This document shows positions 1 to 11,805 of a stretch of 64,000 bases of DNA, in pieces. The stretch is from Lumnitzera littorea (lineage: Eukaryota; Streptophyta; Magnoliopsida; Myrtales; Combretaceae), in assembly GCA_024138015.1 (NCBI GenBank), contig JAMXBB010000009.1, forward strand, positions 38,895,787 to 38,959,786. Direction: 5' to 3'. The notes under the pieces are model-generated. The model ran no database searches. It was given only the letters and a program-made list of their open reading frames with translations, and had not been told where the DNA came from. The first letter of the stretch is position 1. Each line of letters starts with the position of its first letter. The translations under genes were made by a program, and so were the position numbers.

Positions 1-49
1 ATTCTTGAGAGGTACCATTAGTAAGAGGGGATAGGGGTTCTTTTCGAAC

Positions 50-940
50 CTAACTAGCTTGCTTATCCAATTTCCATCCTCCTTTTCTAATGTAGCACAT
101 GGTGAAGGGCTTAGTATATAGATTGATGTTAAGAGGGGGAAAAGTAACCTCCTTGGCCAATAGAATCTGAGTAACTAGGCAACCACAGCAAAGAATAGCT
201 TGCTTAGACTTGTTAGTGACGATTTTGAAATAATAGAAAATCAAATTTGCATAATCAATCCATACATCATTATGAATGTGACCCAATATCCACAAGTTGC
301 CTTTAGTAACATGCTCATAGCCTCCACTTCTTGGACAATAGCTATGATGGATAAACAAATGAAGAATCTGATAGTGAAGAGGTAGTCTAATGGCTCTAAG
401 ATTGTGCCTATTGGCCCAGTTATTTTCACCAATTTGTTGTTCTTGAAAGATATCCTCATAGAATGTGGATCTAACAATGTCAATTCCTTCCATATAACGA
501 GCACCACTAGGTTCAACCCCTATAATGGTGTACACATTATTCCTAATGATCTCAATCTCTTATCCATACACATAATTGTACAGCCATAATTGTTGATGTT
601 CACTAGTATCCATGTCAACTAATAGATTACCATTACGATCATGATCATTGATGAGATTATAATAGAAATACCTAACTGCCCCTTCATTAACTATAATAGG
701 GATGTCTATGGTATCAAGAATGCGATTTCTAATAAACCTTTCCATATCAGGTATCCTAAAAACTCAAAGAAGATCCTCATTAAAATGACTACCATAATCT
801 ATTTTCATGAGACGAAACTTTTCATACCGTTGTACATGACGAATTGTTGGAAAGAGATGATTGTTGAGCTGAGCACCTAGTGCTTGTCGTCTCCGACTAT
901 GAGTACAGCTACCTTGAGCTCTGCCTCTTCTTTTAGCCAT
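50..940 (-). pseudogene. Broken plant transposon-protein domain gene
   Basis: Reading from an ATG at 938-940 the product starts MAKRRGRAQG, then basic residues and a segment ending NEDLL before an in-frame stop. The same reading resumes with MERFIRNRILDTIDIP, VRYFYYNLINDHDRNGN and YVYG, meets another stop, and continues to position 50 through RSTFYEDIFQEQQIGENNW, LHLFIHHSYCPRSGGYEHV and IHNDVWIDYANLIFYYF. This order (basic N-terminus, FYxNL segment, then a P-R-S-G block and I-D-Y-A-x-L-I) is that of the 'putative plant transposon protein' domain found in retrotransposon-derived plant genes. At least two internal stops make it a pseudogene. The upstream side on its strand is a pyrimidine-rich leader. 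The 3' end may lie outside the window. Family assignment is by pattern memory; no enzymatic function can be claimed. Confidence 0.6.
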
Positions 941-1200
941 AGAAAGGAGTGTGAGAGAGTTAAGGTTTGGGATGAGAAAATTGGGGTTTAGGGTTTAGAG
1001 ATAGAGAAGTTTAAGAGAATGGAAGGAGGTGAAGATAGAAGGGAAGGAATGGAGTGATGAGGGAGTGGGGTAGATGGTGAAAGAAAGAGGAGTGGTGAGG
1101 GAGAGGGAGGATTAGTCGAAGGAGGGAGAGAGTGGTGAAAATGGTAGGAAGGAGGGAAAAGAATTAGGGGAAAAATAAAGAAATGATTGGGCCCCCTTTT
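941..1200. other. Purine-rich tract upstream of the broken gene
   Basis: The plus strand here is almost entirely G and A (GAGGGAGTGGGG and similar runs), ending near a poly-T run at 1210-1228. On the minus strand it is a CT-rich leader before the ATG at 940, as plant 5' leaders often are. Two TTTAGGG units near 985-997 are too few to be telomeric. Confidence 0.5.
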
Positions 1201-2062
1201 TCTTTACTTTTGTTTTTTTTTTTTTTTTGCTGTAATAGTACGAACTAGTTAGACAGTTTGGGGTGAATTGTTTAGACAATTGCATATAGAAATTAGATTT
1301 TTTGAATTATTTGTTGGAACCATGCCTACGGTCGAGGGCAATCGTTTAGACACTTCATGGAGGTATTCCGTGAGCAGAGTCCTTGATGCAATTGTGCCTA
1401 CGATTGGGGGGAACTATCCAGATAGTTACAGATGGAATGTCAAGACAAAAGAAAAATCTATTGAGACTGGCTAGATAGTTTGATTGTAATTGTCTGGACG
1501 ATCTGAGCAAACATACTGAGGTCAGAAGAGCTAATGCAACTATGTGCATGGTTTATACTACCATCTGACTAGTTGACTATTGTCCATAATAACTTACTTG
1601 AGAAGAAGCTTAGCCCATGAATTGTTTATGATTCTTATAAGATTAACACTTGGAACTAGTTGAATAATTAATAAAAGACCTAAAGAAAGCATTTTGACAT
1701 GTTGGATGAGAGAGAGGGAGCTTAGATTTTCCAAATCTTTATTAAGCTTTGTTAATAGTCAAAAAGATATTTGAATTCATATAGTGACCATTGAACCAAT
1801 TCATTGTAGTTTATAGACACAATGAATCATGAAAACATATATATACTATTTGAAAAAAAAAAATTTTAGAAGAGATATACCTTGATGAAAAACAGGAAAG
1901 ATGGTGAAGTTTGTGTAAAACACATCAAATGAGGAAATTCATACAAGAACCTTACTTAACCATATTTCTTAGATAAAAATGGTGTTCTAAACCAGTTGTC
2001 TAAAAGTGAACCTCATTGTATACAAAAATCACTATTTAGGTTCATGGGTCTTAGCACTCATC
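1201..2062. other. Gene-free flank of the copia element, possibly degraded LTR
   Basis: No coding region is visible. Bases 1240-1500 hold several degenerate copies of a motif like TTTAGACAATTG or CTATCCAGATAGTT. This resembles the repeated CCAGTTGGATAGTC-type motifs in the copia LTR at 7480-7760, so the stretch may be part of the missing 3' LTR, but orientation and boundaries cannot be fixed. An A-run lies at 1853-1863. Confidence 0.3.
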
Positions 2063-4830
2063 TTATATGATAATACCTAACTCTCTTCTTAAAGTGCAAC
2101 AGCAATCTTCACTTAAAGGTTTAGTAAAAATATCAGCTATTTGACTACTTTTATCCACAAATTCTAAGCACACATCATTGTTTTGAACATGATCTCCAAT
2201 AAAATGATGCCTAATCTCAATATGCTTAGTCTTAGAGTGTTGGATCAGATTTCTGGTAAGGTTAATGACACTTGTATTATCACATTGAATTAGGATATTG
2301 GAAAAATTAAGACTATAGTCATGTAATGTTTGCTTCATCTAAGGATTTGAGCACAACAACTACCAGCAGCCACATTTCGGCTTTAGCAATTGAGAATGCT
2401 GTAGAGTTTTGTTTCTTAGAATGCCAAGATACTAGAGTTTCTTAGAAAGTGATACGTGCCACTTGTGCTTTTTTGATCAACTTTGCCTTCGACAAAGTCA
2501 GCATCAAAATATCTTACAAGATCTAAAGAAGTGTATTTGGAACACCATAAGCCGATTTCAATAGTGTTCGCTAGATACTTGAAGATGCATTTTATCGCAT
2601 TTAAGTGAGATTCTTTCAGGTAAGATTGAAATCGTGCACAAAAGTATACGATGAACATAATATTTGGTCTAGATGCAGTTAAGTACAGTAGGCTTCCTAT
2701 CATACCTTTATAAAGCTTTTCATAAATTGATTTACCATATTCATCTTTGTCTAGTTTTAGTGTTGTGCTCATAAGAGTAGGCTTAACTTTACAATTATCC
2801 ATTTTGAAATGTTTTAAAAGCTCTCTTGTATACTTAGATTGATTTATAAATGTTCCATTTTCGATTTGTTTAACTTAGAGACCTAAGAAGTAATTGAGTT
2901 CTCCCATCATACTCATTTAAAATTCTTTCTTCATATACCATACAAATTCATTTACAAGATCCATGCTAGTAGCTACAAACACAATATCATTTACATAGAT
3001 TTGAATAATCAATGTATAAGAATTGTGATTTTTAATGAACAAAGTTATATCCAACTTTCCTCTTATAAAGCTATTTTCTATTAGGAAGTTACTAAGTCTT
3101 CCATACTAAGCTTTAGGAGCTTTTTTAAGTCCATAGAGTGCTTTATTGAGTTTATAAGCATAATCGGATAACTCATTATGCTCAAAACCCGGAGGTTATT
3201 CTACATACACTTCTTCTTTGATATAACCATTTAAGAAAGCACTTTTGACATCCACTTAGAATAGTTTGAAGTCTTTGTTTGCTACAAATGCTAAAAGCAT
3301 CCAAATGGATTGTAGTCTAGCAACCGGGGCAAAGGGTCTCATTAAAATCTATCCCTTCTTCTTGGTTATAGGCCTTAGTAACTAATTGAGCTTTATTCTT
3401 AGTTACTATACCGGTTTCATCAAGTTTGTTTCTATAAACTCATTTTGTTCCAATTATTGGTCTATTGCTAGGTTTAGGTACTAAATCCCATACTTCATTC
3501 CTAGTGAATTGATTAAGTTCCTCTTGCATTGCTCATATCCAACTTTCATCTTTTAGAGCTTCATCAATATTCTTAGGCTTAACTTGAGACAAAAATACTA
3601 GGTTGCTTATATTTTTAAGGGATGATATTGTTAATACCCTATTCGAAGGTTCTCCTATGATTTGCTCTTTAGGGTGATCTTAGAAAGGTTTAAATTTGAT
3701 TAATTTGTATCTTTATCTTCCCTAAGAACATCTTTATCAAGAGCATTGTTTTGGTCGCTGCTTAAGTTTATCTTATCTAAATGAGCACTTATATCATTTA
3801 TTTCATTATGAGACGTATTATGCAATGAAGGCAATGAATCATCAAACATAACATGTATAGACTCTTCAACAATTAAAGTTCTTTTATTAAATACTCTATA
3901 TGCTTTACTTGTTAGTGAGTATCTAGGAAAAATAGCCTCATCCGATTTAGAGTTAAATTTGCCTAGTTGTTCTTTACAATTATTAAGCACATAACACTTG
4001 GTATCAAAATGGTGAAAATAAGATATGTTAAGCCTCTTGCTTTTCCAAAGCTCATAGGGGTTTTCTTTAAAATTGATCTTATGAAAAAATGGTTTGAAAT
4101 ATAACATGCAGTGTTAACAATTTCTGCCCAAAAATACTTTGGCAAATTATTTTCACAGTGCATTGTTATAGCCAATTCAATTAGGGTCATATTTTTCCTT
4201 TCGGTAACTCCATTTTGTTGTGGAGTTTTAAGTGCCGAAAAGGTATGTTTTATGCCATATTGATTATGAAAATCATCTATTTTAGAGTTTTCAAATTCTC
4301 CCCTATGATCATTCTTAAGAGAAGCAATTGTAAGGCATTTTTCATTTTAGACCTTCTTACAATATTTAAAGAACACTTGATTTGTTTCATCCTTACTTGC
4401 AAGAAAATAGGTCCATGTGTATCTAGAGAAATCATTAACAATGACCAATGTGTATTTTTTCCCACCTAAACTTAATGTTTGTATAGGGCCAAACAAGTCT
4501 AAATGTAGTAGCTGTAGTGGCCTAGAAGATGAGATAATATCTTTTGGTTTGAAAGAATTTTGGTTTGTTTTCCTTATTGACATGCTTGGCATACTTTGTT
4601 CTTTTGAAAATTAATTTTTGGTAGACCTTTTACAATATCTCTTTTAACAAGCTTAGAAATGACTTCTACGCTAGCATGTCCTATTCTTCTATGCTAAAAC
4701 CAACTATCATTATTTTGGATGGATAGACAAGTTTCATTTTGACCTGAAAATTTGTCAAATTGATTTTATAAATGTTTCTCTGTTTATATCCTTCGAAGCT
4801 ACTTTGATCATTGTTAATTTTTCCAATGAT
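2063..4830 (-). pseudogene. Ty1/copia pol remnant (integrase, RT, RNase H)
   Basis: Read right to left, the region encodes the usual copia order. A GAG-pre-integrase piece (NIYKINLTNFQVKMKLVYPS) is followed by an integrase core with LHLDLFGPIQTLSLGGKKYT, KNDHRGEFEN and NGVTERKN, which supplies all three D, D and E catalytic positions. Next come NLPKYFWAEIVNTACYISN and NPYELWKSKRLNISYFHHF, then RT, whose active site reads YVND at 2986-2997 instead of the usual YVDD, followed by LNYFLGLXVKQIENGTF. RNase H has the DADFVEGKVDQKSTSGTYHF segment and ends with TKHIEIRHHFIGDHVQ and VDKSSQIADIFTKPL. Many stops and frameshifts make it non-functional. Gag is absent: the reading breaks at about 4830, where LTR-like DNA is inserted, and the matching primer-binding site and 5' LTR lie beyond 6718. 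Confidence 0.9.
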
Positions 4831-6717
4831 ATAGTTATTTGCGTGCGTACGTACGTGTGTGTGTACATGCAAACAAGGGTTAGTGTGTGAATATTATGGG
4901 ATGTTGAAAAGTATATGGAAGGATATGAAAAGATATGTAGAGTGCGGTTAAACGTAGCCGTTAGGGCAAAGGGTTGAATAAAAGTGGAAGAATGTTGAGT
5001 TGAGTTAAGGATTAATGAATTGAGTTTTAAATTTGTTATTGCATTTATGACTAAGTGTTAGGAATTGTGTGGCGCCAGACTTGATTGAGATAGGAGTATT
5101 AGGTATGGGATACGTGTTTGTTGAATATGTATGTTAGGCTAGTGAATATTAACTAAACTAAATTGAACTTGGACTTAACTATTTGCTACTTGTGCTTAGC
5201 TTCAACCATTCACTGGTAGGGTTTAGTAGTGTTGGTGAGGTACCTAGTGATCTTTGCATGATGCTGTCCCTAGGGGAGTCCCATACTAAAATGACCCAAG
5301 TAGATTTAGGATGGTTTTGACACTTAGGTGATTGGGGAGGACCCAACACCAATACTTATGTAGTATTTATATATTGTGTATATAGGGAACATGAGTAACC
5401 CTAAGTCTTAGGATGTTGAGACTGTCCTATTTGCATACTTAAATGACGATTTAAAACTAATTGTTTGTTGCATTTATGTTGATACTTATATGTATGCTTC
5501 ACTTGTTATTTGTATGTTCATGTACATGTGTGTAGATGTGAGATGAGGTAGAGGGGGACGTGTATGTATGTGTGTGTACGTATGTGTGCTTGTACACGCG
5601 TACCTGTGCGTATGTGTCTGTATGTGCAGACAAGGGTTAGTGTGTGAATATTATGAGATGTTGAAAAGTATAAGAAGGGATATGAAAAGATATGTAGAGT
5701 GCAGTTAAACTTAAATGTTGGGGCAAAGTGTTGAATAAAAGTAGAAGAATGTTGAGTTGAGTTAAGGATTAATGAATTGAGTTTTAAATTTGATTTTGTA
5801 TTTGTGACTAGGTGCTAGGAGTCATGTGGCATTAGACCTCGTTGAGATAAGAGTACTAAGTATGTGATACATATTTGTTGAATGTGTGTATTAGGTTAGT
5901 GAATATAAACCGAACTAAATTGAACTTGGACTTAACTATTTGCTACTCATGCTTAGCTTCAACTACCTACTAGTAGGGTCCAATGGTGTTGGTGAGGTAC
6001 TTGGTGATCTTTACATGATGTTGTCTTCGATGGAGTCCCGTACTGAAATGACCTACATAGATTTAGGATGGTTTTAGCACTCGGGTGATTGGGGAAGACC
6101 CAACACCAATACTTATGTAGTATTTATATATTGTATGTATAGGGGTCATAAGTAACCTTAAGACTCAAGACACTGAGATTGTGCCATTTATAGACTTAAA
6201 TGACAAGATTTAAAACTAGTTGTTTGTTGCATTTATGTTAATACTCGTGTATATGCTTGACTTGTTACATGTATGTTCATGTGCATGGGTATGATATCCT
6301 GTACCGAGCGTTATCTCACCTTATGGGGGTTATTGTTTTTTAGTTGTAGGTTTAGGTATGATTGATGATGTGGAGCATTATGATGATGTATGGTACGATT
6401 AATAATTGAAGATGAGGACTATTGTTACCTTGATGGTGGGTCGATATGCATGAAAATACTAGGTTTAGGTTATGTTAAGTCATGAGCTCTTTATTTAGTT
6501 ATACAAGTTATGTCGGATATTTATTGTACTTAGGGAATTAAATGGTTTATTATGCCACTTGTAGTTGTAAATTGAGGAGATTACTTTTTATGAGAGTCGT
6601 TAGATTTATATTTAATTGTCGAATTTAAATAGGTTACAGGTTCCCAGACACTTGACGTGTTAGTAGAAGTTAGGAACACTTTGCAAGCTATATCATTCCA
6701 GGTTTTGGGACATTACA
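4831..6717 (+). mobile_element. LTR-like insertion inside the copia element
   Basis: Non-coding DNA separates the copia pol remnant from its primer-binding site. It starts with a GT/CGTA simple repeat, holds a 757-bp tandem duplication, and ends TTTTGGGACATTACA at about 6717. Before the end it has the sequence GTACCGAGCGTTATCTCACC then TTTAGTTGTAGG. Analogous internal and end motifs recur in the blocks ending at 10779, 17668 and 47744. I infer a degraded solo LTR of a long-LTR retrotransposon in plus orientation. A TG start and target duplication were not found. Confidence 0.45.
4874..6290. repeat. Tandem duplication, 757-bp period, two diverged copies
   Basis: CAAGGGTTAGTGTGTGAATA begins at 4874 and again at 5631. 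Similarity continues through AAAGATATGTAGAGTGC, GTTGAGTTGAGTTAAGG, TTGGTGAGGTAC and ACCAACACCAATACTTATG-like blocks up to about 6285, where the second copy departs. The GT-rich spacer near 5550-5625 is unique to the first unit. Part of the unit recurs, more diverged, at about 46730-47150. Confidence 0.85.
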
Positions 6718-6846
6718 AGTAAGAAGTGGTAGCCTTTTTATAGCTTGACTCTCTATGAAACCTAGTGCATTTAGTGCCATAATCTTTACTCTATAATGCA
6801 ATTAAGCAATGAAAACTATAGAGACTAGCTTTGATACCAAATGAAA
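6718..6846 (-). mobile_element. Copia 5' internal fragment
   Basis: Short remainder of the copia element right of the nested insertion, between its 5' LTR and the interrupted coding region. Read on the minus strand it begins with the primer-binding site and a short leader. No gag start is recognisable before the insertion at 6717. Confidence 0.5.
6828..6839 (-). other. Primer-binding site (initiator Met tRNA type)
   Basis: The minus strand reads TGGTATCAAAGC, one base from TGGTATCAGAGC, the usual initiator-methionine tRNA primer site of plant copia elements. It sits immediately inside the LTR to its right and sets the element's orientation as minus, in agreement with the pol remnant. Confidence 0.75.
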
Positions 6847-9060
6847 TATTACACTAGGAACTCAAGAGGCGAGGGTAAGGTGGGGATGGGGAGGGGAAGG
6901 GTTGTGAATTGAGTTTAATGACCAATTTTTACTTTGACAATAAATCTTTAATCAAATTAACCAAATAGATGCAATATGGAAATATTTAATAAACAATTAG
7001 AGCACAAATATATAAAGAGGAAGGGATGGAGAAATTAAGCCTAAAATTTTAATGTGGAGTTTGGATTGCCCCTTACTCTATATAATCACCTAATGCCTCA
7101 ACCGTAGTCTTCACACACAATTTTATTGATGATAATCTCAATGGCACAAATGCTTACATCCAATCTCTATTACAAGTGATATTATAACCACAGTAACTCT
7201 TAATCATTAGTGTAGTGCTCTTTCTTAAGTAAAAATTACAAATATAAAGCTTGACACTATACTAGGGTTTACAAAAGATTGTAAATAATGAGCACAAGAC
7301 AATTATAATGAAGTACAAGAAGACAATTAGAATGAAGTACAAGTAGACAAGAGGAATAATTTCCAGAATATGGCTTTATTAATTGTGCTTCAATTGTCTA
7401 TAAACTTGCATATATATCTATTAGCAAAAATTCAACTGTTGGCCTTGTTTATCTTGCATTAAATGCACTGTAATGGCTAATTTCTATGCAAACCAACTAG
7501 ATGGTTGTGGTTGGACTAGTAAGATAGTCCATTCAAATAGGGTCACCATTTGGATGATTTTTAGGTCACCAGTTGTATAGACCAACATAGTTCATTGATT
7601 TCAGAAGATTTTCCTTAACCAGCTGAATGGTCCAAGGATAACCAGTCGCAGAGTCCAATACACCCTACTGACTTACATCAACCAGTTGGATAGTCTAGGG
7701 ACAACCAGTTATATAGTTTAACATACTCTATTGATTTGTATCAACTGACCGAACTAATGGGCATCAGGCTATTAAACTATTGACTTGTAACCGAGCCCAA
7801 GAACTTGAGAGATTGGTAAGACAAATCCTCCTATTCCAACTAACTCATGTAGAGGCCAAGTACCTCCTTATCAACCCATTCTACTTACCATGCTGAATGA
7901 CTGCCTATTTCTCACATATCGTGTGTTGAGAAGTAGAAGGCCGAGACAATAGCTCATTTTCATTCTCACACATGCTTGGCTAATTGCTTACTTGGCTACA
8001 CCCATACCAAGATGCCAAGATAAAGAATTCGGATTGACTAAGCTACCCTTGTTCGGACAAGCAAGCTATCTATACCTTTTTTTCCACATCTTCCAATGGC
8101 ATTATCAATACAGCATTGCTACGTATATAGACTGATGTGTAGAATCTGTTGCACCAATGATTGTTTTCTTTGTATATTCGTTTTTATCCTTTTGTATCTT
8201 ATACATTACTTCCTTAGGAAATGCCCTTTTTGTCTTTTTCCTTCTGGGAAAGTTGCCCTAATTTATGAGTATAAATACCCCTATACTTGTAGCTGTAAAG
8301 GAGAACCAGAATATCATTAATACATTGGAGTACTTCTTCCTTGTGTAAACACTACTTGTTTACTCTTGGCATCATTCTTAACCTAACCCTTAAGTAAGGC
8401 AAGGTGATGAGTAACCTCATTGGACCGATTCATGCATCATATTGGATTGTGTTATGAGTCTTCGAAAGTTCCATTTGTACGTCATATCCTTTAGAGTTGT
8501 TTGTAGGTTTTGCTTACTTTTTCATTACCATTTGTCCTTCTGCATTTTGCTTATCACTCTTTTTTGTGCTTTCTACAAGCTCGGACCTATCAGTGACTGG
8601 CCTTGTTTGTTTTTAGTTATAGTTTGCACTACGGACAGTTTAGAGGTAACTAGCTACACAGTCCATAACCTGCCACTGATCATATAACACCTAATGTAAC
8701 CAGCCATATGGTTCTAACATAACCAGCCGGACGGTTCATAACAAAATAGCTTAAAAACACACTTAAATATAGTAGACAGTTCTTGATCACTTTTTCTTCT
8801 TTCAACAACATCAGAATCAATTTAATAAGTTGTAAAGTATTTCCAAGTTAATTTTACCTCCTTAAAAGATATAATTAATAAAGTTCTTATGAGAATTGAA
8901 AATTGGTTTATAATAATAATTGATTAGCCTTCACTTGTAGAGATTTGTTCTCATTAAAATCATAAACAAGAATCTTTAGCTTCATAAAAAATATTATAAG
9001 TGAATATAGTGTTGTGGTTGAATTAGAAGTTGAAACAGAGAAAGTATCAAATACTACACT
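6842..9060 (-). mobile_element. Copia 5' LTR, split by a nested insertion
   Basis: Right of the primer-binding site lies a G-rich stretch (GGTGGGGATGGGGAGGGG, then GTGAATTGAG), which is the usual 3' end of this kind of LTR read backwards. Bases 7480-7760 carry at least six degenerate CCAGTTGGATAGTC-like motifs. The same motif type resumes at about 8630-8730 (CCAGCCATATGG, CCAGCCGGACGG) after an unrelated block at about 7790-8640. A minus-strand TATATAT candidate is near 7409-7418. The right boundary is uncertain. Confidence 0.5.
7790..8640 (+). mobile_element. LTR-like insertion within the copia LTR
   Basis: This block interrupts the CCAGTTGG-motif LTR. It has a plus-strand promoter-like sequence GAGTATAAATACCCC at about 8267-8281, then ATTAATACATTGG, a pyrimidine-rich stretch and CCGATTCATGCATCATATTG. 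Organisation and short motifs match the block at about 62481-63015 (TATATAAATAG, ATTAATGAAAAACC, CCTATGCATCACATCC), so the two are probably LTRs of one family. Small open frames in it (8096-8320, 8442-8687) have no recognisable domain and I do not call them genes. Confidence 0.4.
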
Positions 9061-10779
9061 TAGGGGCTCTTTTATAAGTTAGGCTTAAGAGTGAGTCGGG
9101 TAAAGTATTGGAGATTCTTAATTGGTAGAGCTAAGGATATAAGTTAGATGGTACTCATTTAGAAATTTAAAAGTTGGCTTGAATTAGAGGATAATTTAGA
9201 GGCTAATTCGAAGGACAAGTTAGGGGCTAAATTAAAGACCAAGTCAGAGGCAATTTGGGATAAATATTTTTTTAACAAAAAAAAAACTTAGAATAAAAAA
9301 GTTGATATGAATTTAGAATATATACTCAATGCTGCAGGTGACTTTGGTACCCTATATCCTTATTAGGTAAAGTAGCTAAAGAGGAGGCTTATGTTAATGA
9401 GTAGTGTTGGAGCGACTAATAGGCCTAGGTAAGTAGATATATGTATATGCCTTGAGTAGACTTATGTCTACTCTTGACTTTGCTTACCTTGTGATGTTTA
9501 GCTTGGCTAACCTTAGTTATGAGTTTGATATGCTGCTTAGTGAGTTATATAATGCTTCTTTCTATAACTATTGATGGTTGAAACATGTTTTGATATTGGA
9601 CTTGGTTCCTATAATTGTGTTGTTAAGTGTTATGCTAACTTGGAAAAGGATGTAGGAACTAACCTTACCTTCTAAGGTGCTCACCCAAGTGAACCTAATA
9701 CTAAGGTTTTATAAATGATAATGAAACAAAGTAAAGGCAGGGTTAATAAATAATGAGTAAGCTTGCTTAGTTTTGTTGGGTATTTCTTATTGTTTGATTT
9801 GATGGATTCATGGCATGATACTAAAAGGACCAACAGGTTAAGTTTTCTAGAAATTGAATTTTTGCTAGGTTGGATTTCATATCAAAAGCTGGGTTTATTA
9901 GGTAAAACACTTAATTTATAAAAATTGGGTTTTTGAGTATATAGAGACTTCATTGTTTTTGCTAGGCTAACTAAAACTTAGATTATCTAACCACTCTACG
10001 TGGTTATTGGTAGGCTGTACGGTTTTGGCAACTGATTGTTGCTTTGCTAGGTTTCTGGACTTTAGTTTGTGTCTAGATGCCCATTGAAGTTGACTAATTG
10101 GATAAGTTATTAAGTTGAGTTAAGATATCAGTATTGATGCATATTTCGTACATAAGCATGCCATGTGCTTTCTATATTTACATTGCTTAGTTGGATTAAA
10201 TAATATTGTGACTAAACTAATAGCTTATTATATGGCTATAATAAGGTATTGTTTGTATTATGTATTTATTTAGCCACTCTCACTTAGTTCAATAGTAGTT
10301 CAGGGGATAAGTTATTTTATCCTTAAGTTATGGATGCGTTAGACAAAGGATTGTACCATAGATGCAAAGAGACTTTAGAGTACAGGATGAAGATGAACTC
10401 TTAGGAGAAGTCATTGGCTACTACATATGATTTAAGTTTATGAAGGCAATTCTTTAGGGAAGATGTTGGTGTTACCCCACAAAAGATGTGGTATAGCAGT
10501 TGTAGCCAAATGTATGTTCTTATAAAGGATTACTATAATGTATAGAAGTGTATAACTGTTATAATTTAAGTATGGCTCACTTCTATAAAATTTTCGTTGT
10601 TGTTTATTATGTTAAATAAGAGATAATTTGGAATCAAACATTATATGTAGTGGAATAGCAGGTTAGATATGGATTTCTACCTTATCCTTAATTTAGGGAT
10701 GGTAATAACAAACTGTTTTCAAGCATCAAAAGTTTGAGAAAAATTTTTAAGTAGACGCTTGGAAGGTGGGCCATTACAT
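9061..10779 (+). mobile_element. LTR-like block ending in GGGCCATTACA
   Basis: No coding capacity. It ends TAAGTAGACGCTTGGAAGG then TGGGCCATTACA at about 10779, closely matching the end of the block at 17668 (TAAGTAGACACCTTGGG then TGGGGCATTACA). I infer two members of one long-LTR family. The start is unclear: the stretch 9060-9260 has repeated AGGGGCTAA-like words but no clear LTR terminus. Confidence 0.4.
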
Positions 10780-11324
10780 TAAATGGTAGTGGTTAGTGTT
10801 CCTAAGGATATCAAAAATCCTTTCTAACACATAAGGTTTTGTTGTTGCCAAGAAAACAAAAAGAGCACATTGGGTTTTTAATGTTCAAGTATGCCTTACT
10901 TGCCATGGAAATATAAAATGAATTTTACTTAACCTTATTTTTGCAATATCTCTTATTTATAAACTTTTCAAATTTGAACTTATCCTAAAGTTATGTTTAA
11001 TTTATTTAAGAAAGCTTGACTAAAAAATTTTCTCTTCATCAAAATATTTTCTAATTGCTAAAACAACTCTTTCAAAAATATCTTCTTTAGTAGTTGAAGT
11101 GTTAAAAGTATTTCTGGTGAACAATCATAAAGAATTGATTCCTATCAACCATAAGATGAAGTACTTACATGAGTTCAACCTTCTTTATATATTAACATCC
11201 TCTCAAAGGAGGAAGATGACTAGTCTTAACCAATTGCCAATTGACATAAAAGCTTTTGAGATTGTATGCTAGTAAAAGAGCTCTAAGGAATTTTTTCTTT
11301 TGTTGTATTTTTGAGAGTCAAGTG
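10780..11324. other. No gene seen
   Basis: AT-rich sequence downstream of an LTR-like end. I tried to match it to RT or gag motifs in all frames and found nothing convincing. Confidence 0.5.
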
Positions 11325-11434
11325 TTTTTGTGGAGCTAAGGCCATTGTAACCTATGAGCATGGACTTTGGTCTCCTAACTAGGTTCGATTCTCTATTGCC
11401 CAAAGTTGTAATACAATAGTTAGGAAAAAAAAAA
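11325..11434 (+). mobile_element. Possible tRNA-derived SINE fragment
   Basis: A candidate A box (GTGGAGCTAAGGCCATTG, about 11330) is followed 50-odd bases later by a good B box (AGGTTCGATTCT, about 11381-11392). The unit ends in a run of ten A at about 11425-11434. Spacing, pol III-type boxes and an A-tail fit a short SINE. The tRNA-like part cannot fold into a proper cloverleaf by eye, so a functional tRNA is unlikely. No target duplication was confirmed. Confidence 0.35.
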
Positions 11435-11805
11435 TGTCTTTAGGGAGGGAGATTTATTTGGTGTAGTGTGAATTGTAAATAAAGATTTAGACTTTAGCAT
11501 AAGATTGAGAAGTAAAGGAATTCTTTGAGAAGTGTTATGGAGGTTAGGTAAGAGAGAGTTAGGTTATAACAACACATATCAAATAATCAAGAATTAGAGT
11601 AAGACACCTAGACTGTGTACATATAAAAAATTTAGTAAATAGCCACCTAGTAAACATAAAATAGGGAAATCCATGAATTTTGAACTTAAAAAATCATTAA
11701 TTCCTTCTCATTGGAGGTTGTGGCAATAAGGAAATCTCGAAGAAAATTCATCTCAAGCTTAATTAATACTTAGCTTAATAATAATGTTTGATAAATATCA
11801 AGTGT
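11435..11805. other. No gene seen
   Basis: AT-rich DNA between the SINE-like fragment and the LTR-like terminus at 11806. Nothing recognisable on either strand. Confidence 0.5.

Noticed and set aside
983..1000. TTTAGGG units resembling plant telomere repeats
   Set aside because: Only two units in a purine-rich tract; no array, so not an interstitial telomere.
11325..11434. Functional tRNA gene
   Set aside because: B box present but no acceptor stem or anticodon arm could be paired by eye; the A-tail favours a SINE fragment.
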